Part shown: positions 22,193 to 31,149 of the stretch, in pieces
Layout: the number at the start of each line of letters is the position of its first letter
Numbering within the stretch: position 1 is the stretch's first letter
Assembly: GCA_964058805.1 (NCBI GenBank)
Contig: CAXKVV010001536.1
Coordinates: forward strand, 1 to 31,149
Length of the DNA: 31,149 nucleotides
Direction: 5' to 3'
DNA from: Schoenoplectus triqueter
Lineage: Eukaryota; Streptophyta; Magnoliopsida; Poales; Cyperaceae
The notes under the pieces: model-generated
The model's input: the letters and a program-made list of their open reading frames with translations, nothing else
What the model was told of the DNA's origin: nothing
Database searches by the model: none
Program-made: the position numbers and the translations under genes

Positions 22193-22873
22193 ATTTTATT
22201 CAGTTATTCTACATGCAAAGTTGTGGATAAAACGAAACTGGTTTTTTGAGGTAATTAAAGTAGTCGTCTCTTGTCACGACTTATTGGTACCGCACTAGAC
22301 TGCATAATCGCTCCTCTTACATTTTGGCTATATATACTTTTGATATTGGGGCTCCTGATAGAGTTTACAAAGCCTCAAATGCTGTCATTTACCGCGAAAT
22401 GGCAATTTTGGGTGTTGAGAGGTTATCTGCACTTCCACAGCACTGTATAGAGCTTTGTTGTGTGTTCTTTGTGGCAGCAATCATGATCAATCTTTTAAGG
22501 GATGTGACACCAAAATTTGTCGCAGCATATGCCCCAATACCTATGGTGATGGCTGTGCCATTTTATATCGGTGCATATTTTGCTACTAACAAGTTTGTTG
22601 GGACTGTGATCTTGTTTGTGTGGGAGAAGCATAATAAAAATGAAGCAAATGAGCATGCTAGTGCAGTAGCACCAGGTTTGATTTGTGGTGACGGGATATG
22701 GACTGTGCCATATCCGATTCTCTCAGTTTTCAGGATTGATCCACCCATCTGCATGCATTTCAAGCATGGGCATGTACAAAGCTTGCTTTTCATTTGCAAT
22801 TGATTACAACAATGATTTGAAAAGAAAAAAAAAACGTTGTTGTATACAATTTATAACTATGAATAAAGATATC

Positions 22874-23205
22874 GTGAGATTAATCTTAAAAAGTATATCA
22901 AATTATTTTTAAATTTTAATTTATCATTCTCATTAAATTCTTTATATGAAAATCTTGTGTGATATAAAAATTTAGAGTGTTTTGAGCTTTTTAAATTACC
23001 GTTTTTAATTTTTTTAAATGATGTTTAAGTATTGAATATATTATTATTTTTTTAGAGCTGATTTTTAAAAATTAAAAACCATAACTTAAAAAGCTCAAAA
23101 CACTTCAAATTTTTACATCCCGTAAGATTTTCATATAAAGAATTTAATGAGTATGATAAATTAAAATTTGAAGACGATTTAATATGTTTTTTGAGTTAAA
23201 CTCAC
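22874..23205. mobile_element. Hairpin MITE, family A copy 2
   Basis: 332 bp with arms of about 120-140 bp: left GTGAG...TTTATCATTCTCATTAAATTC and the complement of the right end agree closely, meeting near 23040. The length and the arm core (CTCA(G/T)TAA..TTCTTTAT..AAAATCTT..GATAT) at the same offset match the element at 17174-17508, so both probably belong to one family. It lies 71 bp after the YSL relic's stop. Confidence 0.75.
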
Positions 23206-26200
23206 AGAAAGCCTCCGTAATATTAAGCTCACGGTATCATTACTCTTATAACTATATATATGTTTGATCCTTCCATTTCTCCAATAACTAATTTCTAAAT
23301 ACAAGAATGTGTAGGCCGATATCTAAATAATATAATTTCAAAGAATATACTAATGAGAGAATCCACAAATGACGCAATTAATTTTGTTTTGTTAATTAAG
23401 TTTAAAAGTTAACCTTTCTTTTTCTATGAAATAGTTATTAGAGACTTGTAATTTGAAATTGGCCCCTGCATGAAATTTATTCTCCATCCAAACCTTGATT
23501 AGACATTGCCGTAAAAAATGACTTTAATAACGATTTTATAAACCATTTAGTAACGGTTCTGCAACCATTATCAATGGCAAGGGTTATTAAAAATATATAA
23601 CAAAAAATATGTGGGTATTGGCCGTCTCTCTCAAAAAAAAAGTAGCCCTCTCTCCACCCGTCATCTTTTCTTCTCTATTTTTATTTTACTAATGGTCTTG
23701 TAGATTTTATTGTTTTGTTCGATTTTTCATTTTTTTGTCCATCTCTTCGTCGCTCTTTTATTATAAAAAGAGTTTTTTTTCATTTGAAGTGTTGTGTTTT
23801 GAAATATTCAAGAAGAATAGTGCTTTAACTTTAATAAATTTAAGATTTAAAGTCTTGTGACATACTCAACAGCTCGTATGATCCAGTAAAAATGCAAAAA
23901 ATAATGGTATTCATCACCGTCAGTTGCTCGAAAAGAAATTTTGATCTTCTTCAAGATGTCTCTCTCTGTATGTATTGAAGGCAAAATCATTTAGATTATT
24001 TCAGTAGATGATTTAATTTAGAGTTAATTTATTATTTTGTATTATTTGATTTTAGATCAAAGAGTTTTCTTCTTTATTTTATAGATATAATTAGCTCTTT
24101 TAAATGAAATAAATTGTCTATGGACTTTGATGTTAAAAAATATATATATATATAACAAAAGGTGCACCGTTTTGGGTATTCAGAACTACCTTCAATTATG
24201 ATTTTCTCTAAAAACAGTTAGAGAAGGTTAACCTTTTGTAAGTTAATAATTAAAAACCGTATCAAATGTTGCCTTTAATAACGCTTCTCACGGATAAACA
24301 GTCACTAAAGGTCTCACGGATAAACAGTCACTAAAGGTGTGTCAGAATTTATCTATATTGATTTCGATCAAATGATCAAACTTAATATTTATTAGTAGAC
24401 TAATAGCTCTATAGACGGTCAAGTACATTTATTAGCATTTTATTTGAATAGTCGGATGTTGGACTGATAAAAATTAGAATTTATATTTATATCTATATCT
24501 ATGTTATATTTTAAAGAGTGTATATATCGGATACGACCATTATTTCAGTCTTTTCTTAATGATTGAAATGCCCTTAATCAAATAATGCAGATTAATATTT
24601 AAAAAAAACTAATAATTCAGATTTTAAACCAACATCAATTTTTCTCTCCATTTCATTTTCTATTTTTTTTTTATCATGCGTTAATGGATATCTAAAAAAA
24701 ATATTCATCAAATAAATTATTTTTAATTTTTTAAAAAGAAAACTATTTTTATACAACTTTATTTAAAAAATAAAATAAATAAATAAATATTTATTAAATA
24801 TAAATTTTTATTTATAAATTTAAGAGTTTTTAATTAATTTAGATATAAATTATATTTAAATAAAATGTATTATTCATTTACAATAGAAACATAAAAGTAT
24901 CTTTAAAAGTAAAAGAATTTTGCATAACGATTAATTTTTTTCCAAGTATTATACAGTGTAAGTATTATGAAGTGTTTGTTGGGGCCTCAAAACAAGTGGC
25001 AAATTCATCATTGGCCCAACATTAATTAGGATTAGGGAGCTACTGATTAAAGCAACTTCTACCTACCCTCATTAATTATTTTTACCTTCCCACATTAATT
25101 ACTTTTTTACCGTTTGAAATTAGCAGATAGAAATCAAGGATTAGTATATATCTTTTGTAACATCGAAAGTTGTTATCAGAATAGAATCTCAAAATTTCAT
25201 TTATCATCTCATTCTTTACTAAAAAAAATAACATGGACCAAGTAGCACGAATATAATAGAAAGATCTTCTACCCAATAAGCTTCTTCATTCTTTCTGCGA
25301 GAGCTATATGGATAATGGATGTCCAAATTAAGGTGGCTTTCCTAATCTTAAAAGATGACTTTCATAGTATTAACAGATAAAAGGAAGATGCCAAGGAGAT
25401 ATTGTCGATACCGTACTTATTGTTCGAATTTAATGAATTATTACTCAAATTAATGATCTGTTTATTCAATTATGCTAATAATTTGAATTTAATGAATTAT
25501 TATTCAAATTTAATCATTTGTATTGTTCATCATAAATATGCTGGAATTAATAAAATAATATGTCATTATCATTAAAAATGACTTTGAATAATAATAGTAT
25601 CAATCGAGGATAGTAGTGTATATAGATCAAACTATAAATTTTCTCAATAAAATTGTCAGGTGATAATTATGAACAGATCTTAAAAGAGAGAAAAAAAAAA
25701 GATCGCGCCTGTCTCACAAATTTCTTGACCTGAAACAACATGGAAGTAGAAATTTCAAAATTTTATTAAAATTCGACCTCAGTATATGTGCACTCTTACT
25801 GGCTACCAAGAAAGCTTATGCTAGATGCTTTCTCCAATTTTCAAACGTTTCAGCACACCCTCTATGCCATACCAAAATATAATTTAACCATTTAATTACA
25901 TAACCTATCAAATAATTCACACCAAATACAATTTAAAAAAGATCCAGTGCGTGAAAAACAAATTAAAAAGAACCTGTGCTCAAAGTGCAGAGAAGCATAT
26001 ATTCTGAGAATGCCCAGATATTTGGCCTTCCCTGGCACTAAAGTACAAAGTGCAATTTTACAAGCAGAGGAGCATGACACGATTCAAAGTCCTCTACCAC
26101 ACACTATCTTTTTCCAAATCCATCAGAAACCAGACTCCACTGGTTCCACCACACTTGACCCAGAAGGGTCAGAACTACTTTCCAAGAAAACTGGAACAAA

Positions 26201-26234
26201 AGGAAGAAAACATAATTAGAGCGCACGGTCTAGA
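23206..26234. other. Repeat-rich intergenic region
   Basis: No gene I can support. Around 23520-24340 there are AACGATTTTATAAACC / TAACGGTT and AACAGTCACTAAAGG words reminiscent of the subterminal arrays of CACTA-type elements, but no paired CACTA termini. A 26-bp exact tandem duplication lies at 24287-24338. A diverged direct repeat of about 37 bp, sharing GAATTTAATGAATTATTA, lies at about 25425-25461 and 25483-25520. 25940-26220 has more balanced composition and may be 3' untranslated sequence of the minus-strand SDR gene. Confidence 0.5.
24287..24338. repeat. 26-bp exact tandem duplication
   Basis: Two identical head-to-tail units (24287-24312 and 24313-24338) containing CGGATAAACAGTCACTAAAG. 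Confidence 0.92.
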
Positions 26235-27807
26235 TCAGTATATCTGATTTGGAGACAGTAGATCCAATTCCTGTGTCCAAGCGCTCTTGTCCTGTGTGTG
26301 TATGTGCCAGTAACTTTGTGCTATTGCATCAGGATCCATGCAACCTGTACTCGTGCAATCTCCCCTCCTTGAAGACCTTGAAAGAACAAAGGAATTCAGA
26401 TAGAAACAAATAAGGTGAAGAACCAGAATCTCAGATACCTAGTATAATTATGGACGATTCTAGATGTTGTTACGTTAGTGAATTCTAGGCAAAGGAGGAG
26501 GAGAAAGAAAAGTGGATAAAACTAGAACCTTCTCCCTTTTAATTGCAAAAAAAATCACTTTTGATAAGCAATAAAGACAAATTCATTTTTGGTCAAAATG
26601 AGATGCCACTTTTACATAAATAAAATAATTCGAAAGAGTAAATAAAATAGTTTGAAAGGCTAACCTTGGGTTACAGATTGCACCATCAATTACTACATGA
26701 GCAACATGAATGCCATGTGCAAAGAACTCGTTTGCAAGGCATTGGGACAAACCCCTCATAGCAAACTTGCTACAACCTACAATAAAATAAAATATATGAT
26801 TCATAAAGTCAAATAAATTATATACATGTAACCTACAAAAAAAGATGAACTTCATATAAAAATGTAACAATTTGTCCAAGGATCAAGGCACTTACTTAGT
26901 TCAGTATATCCAGCAATGCCTTTTAAGGAAGCCGAAGAACCTGTCAATATAATTGTGCCCCTTCCCCTCTCCACCATCCCGGGTATAACCTTCAGAAAAG
27001 TACCAGATAACTCATTGTCAAATCAATGTATTATTGGTTTTCGTATGGGCATCACAATACAGAAATGAACAAAATTTCATGTAAGAAGAAATATATATAC
27101 TTGTTGGGCACAATAGAATGATCCAAGAGCTGATGCAGCAAGAGAGCGTTGGAATGACTCCGGGCTAATAGCCATGAAATTATTTGACCGGGATGATGCC
27201 GGGTCGCATGCATTGTAGACTAACACCTCCACTGGTCCAAGTGATAGAACACCCTCAAAAGCTTCTCGTACCGATTTGGAATCTGCGCAGTCAATTCGGA
27301 TGGCAAAAACTCGGGCTTTTGCTTCACACGCAATCTCATCAGCTAAATGTGACAATTTATCTATAAAAACAGTAAACATACATATGAGCCCACGCAATTA
27401 GGCACTAGTATCAGAAACAGACTCGGATAAATTTCATTAGAAATTTTCTGTTTCGGTCAAGTAAAAAAGATTCGAATTTGAGGTTCTGATACACTGAATA
27501 ATCAGTAAAAACAGAAATTGAGAACATGAAATTCGGAATCTGAGGTTCTGAAAACGAGTACACTAATCAGTAAAAACAGAGATAACAACAGAAAACATGA
27601 AATTAAGGATAGATGTAAGTTCAATGTACCAAGATCTCGAGAAAGAATGGCAATGGTGTATCCTTCATGTGCAAATTTGCATGCGACCGAGCGGCCGAGC
27701 TTTGGACCAACACCGACAATGGCAGCTATCCCTTTTGAAGAGGTATAGCTTGAAACAAACCTCAGCTTTTGAGGACAGTTCGTTGAGAGAGATGAATTGA
27801 TAGACAT
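26235..27807 (-). CDS. Atypical short-chain dehydrogenase/reductase (SDR)
   Basis: Five exons on the minus strand with GT-AG borders and matching phases: 27807-27630, 27360-27101, 26989-26896, 26776-26665 and 26367-26235, giving 777 nt and 258 residues. The Rossmann fold is recognisable from AAIVGVGPKLGRSVACKFA (dinucleotide-binding turn, about residues 28-46) and VEVLVYNA (the NAG-like strand). The substrate-side block GTIILTGSSASLKG has the expected catalytic Ser. The usual YxxxK is not canonical: the Lys of CSKFAMRGL is present but the position four residues before it is Leu, as in YTELSCSK. The C-terminus MDPDAIAQSYWHIHTQDKSA matches a conserved SDR subgroup found from plants to bacteria. 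The first 20 residues are Ser-rich and basic, possibly a weak organelle-targeting segment. Substrate is unknown. The frame appears intact. Confidence 0.9.
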
Positions 27808-28189
27808 GAGGGGAAGGGGGAGAGACTAGAGAGAGAGGGAGAGAGATTGAATATGGCAGCCACAACCAAGGTTCTGAAGACAAAGAGGATATGCTTCAGT
27901 TGATATAATGAAATACAGTTGTACTGATAAGAACCGGGTAGCTCTCAAAGTGACACCAAAATCTCTTGGATTTTGAAGTATGCATGACGTGGATGCAACG
28001 TGTCAGTCACTCAGCAAGCGTACTTTGTTACAAAACAAGATTTAGTAAGAGGTGATCAACAATTCTGTTGCAATCAACTGGTACAACTGTGTCCTTTTTC
28101 CAAGAGTTCAATTCAATTAATTCCTTACAACCAAAGGAAGAGTCTGAAACCAATAAAATACCAAAGCAGTTCACGATTTCAAGGAAATC
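27808..28189. other. SDR upstream region up to the copia insertion
   Basis: A GA-rich tract (about 27826-27848) lies directly upstream of the SDR start and probably belongs to its 5' leader. The remaining 350 bp must hold the promoter, but no element can be assigned with confidence. Confidence 0.4.
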
Positions 28190-28282
28190 TACGTTGTTAG
28201 AATATTTATTATTCTAATATTTAATGTGTGGCCCACTGCTAATAATTATGAGTTAAGTTCATTTACGAATTATTAATTAATG

Positions 28283-28359
28283 GGTGCATCTAAAAAGTGA
28301 ATCTGGTGGATGCATCTAAAAAGTGCATCTGGAGGGTGTATCTGAATAATGCGTCTACG
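28283..28359 (+). promoter_or_regulatory. Tandem repeats in the LTR U3 (enhancer-like)
   Basis: Three head-to-tail imperfect units of about 26 bp, about 75 bp upstream of the TATA box. Repeated boxes in this position control activity in well-studied copia elements such as Tnt1; here the role is inferred from position only. Confidence 0.65.
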
Positions 28360-28434
28360 TACATCTGTATTTTTGATGGAAAAATTCAGTTGTCCAAATT
28401 CGCTGTACATGATCCCAGAAGTTGTCTCAGTGTT

Positions 28435-28442
28435 TATATATA
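28435..28442 (+). promoter_or_regulatory. TATA box of the copia LTR
   Basis: TATATATA followed by CTCAG, 180 bp upstream of the ATG at 28615 and in the middle of the LTR, as expected at a U3/R border. Confidence 0.7.
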
Positions 28443-28614
28443 CTCAGTTCTGTTCACTTGGTCAATTCGAATTTTCTAAAAAATATCTTCTTAATTCGTC
28501 CATTAAGAAAAAAACAGAAAATAGAAACTGAGTGGAAAAACGCCATAATTCGCCATCATTAGGACTGAGGAAAACTTCTGAAGATCAGTATTCTTGCATC
28601 GCTTCCGCTTCAAG

Positions 28615-28633
28615 ATGTCTGCAATTCAGAATT
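28615..28633 (+). CDS. Probable first gag exon inside the LTR
   Basis: ATG at 28615 followed by five codons (SAIQN) and one extra base, then a perfect donor GTAAGT at 28634. The matching acceptor is TTTCATGCAG at 29685-29694. Joining them gives the codon phase of the gag frame at 29697 without a stop. The intron (1061 bp) would include the LTR end, primer binding site and A/T-rich leader. No closer ATG in the gag frame precedes the conserved gag start (the one at 29628 would put A/T-rich leader sequence in front of it). This is inference from sequence; no transcript was available. Confidence 0.65.
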
Positions 28634-28741
28634 GTAAGTTTTCCAATTATTATTTGTTATTTTATATGGATTACGTTATTTTATGGGCTGTGATTTTTTT
28701 TTAACAAAATATATTACGAATAAAATATATTTTCTATCATT

Positions 28742-28753
28742 TGGTATCAGAGC
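28742..28753 (+). other. Primer binding site (initiator Met-tRNA)
   Basis: TGGTATCAGAGC, two bases after the LTR end. This is the standard plant copia primer site complementary to the 3' end of initiator tRNA-Met. It marks the LTR boundary. Confidence 0.95.
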
Positions 28754-29694
28754 CAAACGTATTTTCATATAAGATACAATATTATAATTTTCGTATTCAA
28801 TTACTAATGTAAACTATATGTGTGTGATTGTTGGAGTTTTTTATCAAATTACTTTTACTTCTTTGTGTACAAATTGGAGATGGCTATGAGTTTACTTTTT
28901 GTCATCCACATGTGCACATGAGCACATGGGTACAATTTTTCATATACTTTGATTGAATACAACATAGAAGCATGATTTTTTTTGTCCAAACCCCATCAGA
29001 ACCCTTTATTGCAAGAAAAATGGCCGAAGTTTCATAATTGATCTAGGGGACTATAACTAGGTTGGACAGAATTTTTGCTATGGGGTTTGTATAGAATCCC
29101 ATTTATTTTAGGGATGTAATTCTTTCCAACTAGTACCTCTTTTATGTTATAATTACGAATTCTATTCTTTTTCTTGAGATGCAACTTTTGGTTAATTTTG
29201 TTTCCCACAAAAGTCCTCTTATTTTTTTTTCTGGACGTAATTTTTTTATATATAATATTCGGCCCAACAGAAGATTATTATATATAATTATTATTTTAAT
29301 AAATGTACTTTTGATACTTGACTGTTATCAATTTTATAAACTTTAATTGTGGCTGTCATTTTATCAAAAGGAAATATATTTTACATTATGTTTGTATTTC
29401 TATTATGTTTATATTTAATAAATTAATATTGTCAATTTTACCAACTTTAATTGTCAGTATAGTTTATTAAATTAATTATGTATCAAAGTTCAATTTTTTT
29501 TCTGCCCAACGGTGATATGAATTGAATTTTATTTATGGATCAACTATTATGTTAGAACTGAAATATTTTTAGGCGTTTTATTATTTATTTCAGACTGATT
29601 AATTAATACCCCTTATAGTTGATCTAATTGTATTATTTTTGTGGATATTTAGTTTATAATAGTAAGCATTTTATTTTTCTTGAATTTCATGCAG

Positions 29695-31149
29695 CATTGA
29701 ATAGTGTTAGTGCTCAAATCTCTGGAATAACACCATTGAATGGAACTAATTTCTCAACTTGGAAAGAACAAATTGAAAATTTTCTCGGGGTTCTTGAAAT
29801 TGATCATGCCTTACGTGTAGACAAACTTGTTGCTTTAACAAATGAAAGCAATACTGATGATAAGGCTAACTTTGCTAAATGGGAGCGTTCTAATCGCATG
29901 TCTCTCATGATTATGAAAAGCACTATTACATCTGCAATAAGAGGAGGTATTCCTGAGAAGAATGCAGATAGTAATCCTTTTACTGCTAAAGAATATTTAA
30001 TTTCTGTTGAAGAGCAATTTAAGAGTACTTCTAAGGCTAATGCAAGTGCTCTCATAATGAAAATGCTCACTTCCAAGTATAATGGGATAAGTGGTGTACG
30101 TGAACATATCATGATGATGAATGATATGGCTGCAAAATTAAAAGGCATGGATATAGCAATTTCTGAAGGATTTTTAGTTCATTTCATTATGACTTCTCTT
30201 CCTGCACAGTTTGTTCATTTTAAGATCAATTATAATACACAGAAAGAAAAGTGAAAAATGAGTGAATTAATTGCTATGTGTGTTGAAGAAGAAGAAATGA
30301 TTAAGGCTAAAAAACCTGACTTTGCACATGCTGTTACTGATGGTCCAAAATTGAAAAAAATTAAAGACAATGGTAAAGGTAAAAATAAGGCTGATATGGT
30401 TTTTGGTGTTAACAAAGCAAGTACGTCTGGTACAAAACATACTCCTAAGTGTCATCATTGTAAGAAACGTGGACACATGAGGAAGGATTATAAGAAGTTT
30501 AAAGATTGGCTCGCTAAGAAGGGTAATGATTTCAATTTCATGATTTGTGAATCTCTTTTAGTTGATATTCCCTTAAATACGTGGTGGGTTGACACTGGTG
30601 TCTCTGTGCACATTACGAACTCATTGCAAGGATTCCTTTCCGTGAGGATGCTTCAAAAGGGAGAAAGGAAACTCAAGGTAGCTAATGTATTAGAGGCTGA
30701 AGTCGAGGCTGTTGAAACTCTTCGTTTGATGTTAAAGAGTGGCTTTATCCTCGATTTGCATGATGTAGTATATATTCCTAGTATGATTAGGAATTTAATT
30801 TCTATTTCTAAACTTGATGCGTGTGGTTTTATATTTCAGTTTGGAAATAATGAGTTGAGACTATATCATAACTCTAAGTATATTGGTTTTGGATTGTTAT
30901 GTGATAATCTATATAAATTATGTTTGGATTATTCATTTTCTGAATCTTTATTATCCTTGAATGTTACTGATGTTAAACGTGGAATTAAGAGAAATCGTGA
31001 TGGTGGATATTCTTCAAAATTATGGCATTGTAGGTTGGGTCATATTTCAAGAGATAGAATACGTCTCATTAAGAATGAAATTCTCCCAACATTAGATTTT
31101 TCTGATTTTGATAACTGCATTGAATGTGTTAAAGAAAAGTTTGTTAAAG
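29695..31149 (+). pseudogene. copia gag-pol (gag, zinc knuckle, protease, pre-integrase), one stop, partial
   Basis: The gag domain starts SVSAQISGITPLNGTNFSTW and contains the UBN2-type core (KWERSNRMSLMIMKSTI). A TGA at 30252-30254 interrupts NTQKEK|KMSEL, where the family normally has Trp (TGG). The zinc knuckle CHHCKKRGHMRKD has Tyr (TAT, 30489-30491) in place of its last Cys. The protease motif WWVDTGVSVHI follows (active-site DTG at 30591-30599), then VVYIPSMIRNLISISKLD, then the pre-integrase LWHCRLGHISRDR from 31020 with the His-Cys ligands of the integrase zinc site (IECVKEKF at the edge). Both damaging changes are G-to-A transitions. The copy looks recently inactivated, and the integrase core, RT and RNase H are beyond the window. 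Confidence 0.9.

Larger units (their letters stand above)
20667..22803 (+). pseudogene. Yellow-stripe-like (YSL) metal-nicotianamine transporter, degraded
   Basis: Intact YSL proteins are OPT-family membrane carriers of metal-nicotianamine chelates. Fragments in order: 20667-20764, [20 protein letters not shown] (family consensus has YPSGTATA) to TGAELAG; 20998-21130, VFVAISIILGYGLYN, where the family usually has GDGLYN; 21455-21795, [10 protein letters not shown] through [34 protein letters not shown] and SLASTYGKIGLFVFASLVG to LAACGVMMSIVSTA; and 22279-22803, IGTA, IAPLTFW, DIGAPD, YREMAILGVE, CCVFFVAA, INLLRDVTPK, PFYIGAYFA, FVGTVILFVWE, LICGDGIW and IDPPICM. The N-terminal exons and the large exon between 20764 and 20998 are absent. 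A TAG (21682-21684) replaces the conserved Trp after GTGLxD, about eight residues are deleted after FASLVG, a TIR element interrupts the coding sequence at 21796, and there is a frameshift near 22340. It cannot encode a working transporter. Confidence 0.93.
28195..28739 (+). repeat. 5' LTR of the copia element
   Basis: Starts TGTTAGAATA and ends TTTTCTATCA, with the TG...CA termini of copia LTRs, and is followed after two bases by the primer binding site. Length is 545 bp. The U3 part holds three imperfect 25-26 bp tandem units (28283-28307, 28308-28333, 28334-28359) with GCATCTAAAAAGTG cores, the arrangement of an LTR enhancer. A TATATATA box lies at 28435-28442, so transcription would start near 28470. 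Confidence 0.9.
28190..31149 (+). mobile_element. Ty1/copia LTR retrotransposon, 5' part (cut by window end)
   Basis: The order is 5' LTR (28195-28739), tRNA-Met primer binding site (28742-28753), a long leader, gag, a zinc knuckle, aspartic protease and the GAG-pre-integrase domain; the sequence ends before the integrase core. The five bases before the LTR, TACGT, would be the target duplication. Coding stays in one frame from 29697 to the window end apart from one stop at 30252-30254. The element lies about 390 bp upstream of the SDR start codon, in the opposite direction, so its LTR could influence that promoter. The 3' half, 3' LTR and second target duplication lie outside the window. Confidence 0.93.

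Noticed and set aside
23520..24340. Possible complete CACTA element
   Set aside because: Subterminal-like words are present, but no paired CACTA ends or 3-bp target duplication could be found.
25947..26219. 90-codon plus-strand open frame downstream of the SDR gene
   Set aside because: Overlapping open frames on both strands and no motif; more likely 3' untranslated sequence of the SDR gene.
29804..30148. 114-codon minus-strand open frame
   Set aside because: Shadow of copia gag on the plus strand.

Overview
The window looks like nuclear DNA of a flowering plant, most likely a eudicot. It is AT-rich and gene-sparse, its genes have GT-AG introns, and it carries plant-type families: a CC-NBS-LRR resistance gene, a yellow-stripe-like (YSL) transporter relic, Ty1/copia and Ty3/gypsy pieces, tRNA-derived SINEs and many miniature inverted-repeat elements (MITEs). 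I see no bacterial operon, CRISPR array, rRNA or functional tRNA gene.

Layout. 1-4147 is AT-rich intergenic DNA with decayed repeats. 4148-5560 is a cluster of insertions: a MITE, a scrambled gypsy fragment, and a poly(A)-tailed retroposed segment with a 12-bp target duplication. 6231-11396 (+) is a CC-NBS-LRR gene whose single intron holds a fully palindromic MITE. Two reading-frame breaks, one at the splice junction and one in the LRR, suggest a recent pseudogene. A 694-bp long-TIR element with a 9-bp target duplication (11936-12629) separates it from a six-exon phosphoglycerate-mutase-like gene on the minus strand (12777-14875), which appears intact. The last intron of that gene was enlarged by a SINE and a small hAT-like element, both with clear target duplications. 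14876-20500 is mostly repeat DNA: three foldback/MITE elements, an unidentified two-exon coding-like piece, and the 3' end of a copia element. 20667-22803 (+) is a degraded YSL metal-chelate transporter with a missing exon, a nonsense codon and an inserted TIR element. 22874-26234 is repeat-rich intergenic DNA. 26235-27807 (-) is a five-exon atypical short-chain dehydrogenase that appears intact. 28195 to the end is the 5' part of a copia retrotransposon (LTR, primer binding site, gag, protease, start of integrase), cut by the window edge.

The genes do not form a pathway; they are neighbours in an accessory, transposon-shaped interval. Two housekeeping-type enzymes have intact frames, while the resistance gene and the transporter are decaying. 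The most unusual feature is in the copia element: its apparent gag start codon lies inside the LTR, and an apparent intron with consensus splice sites, in frame with gag, would remove the primer binding site and leader from the spliced RNA.
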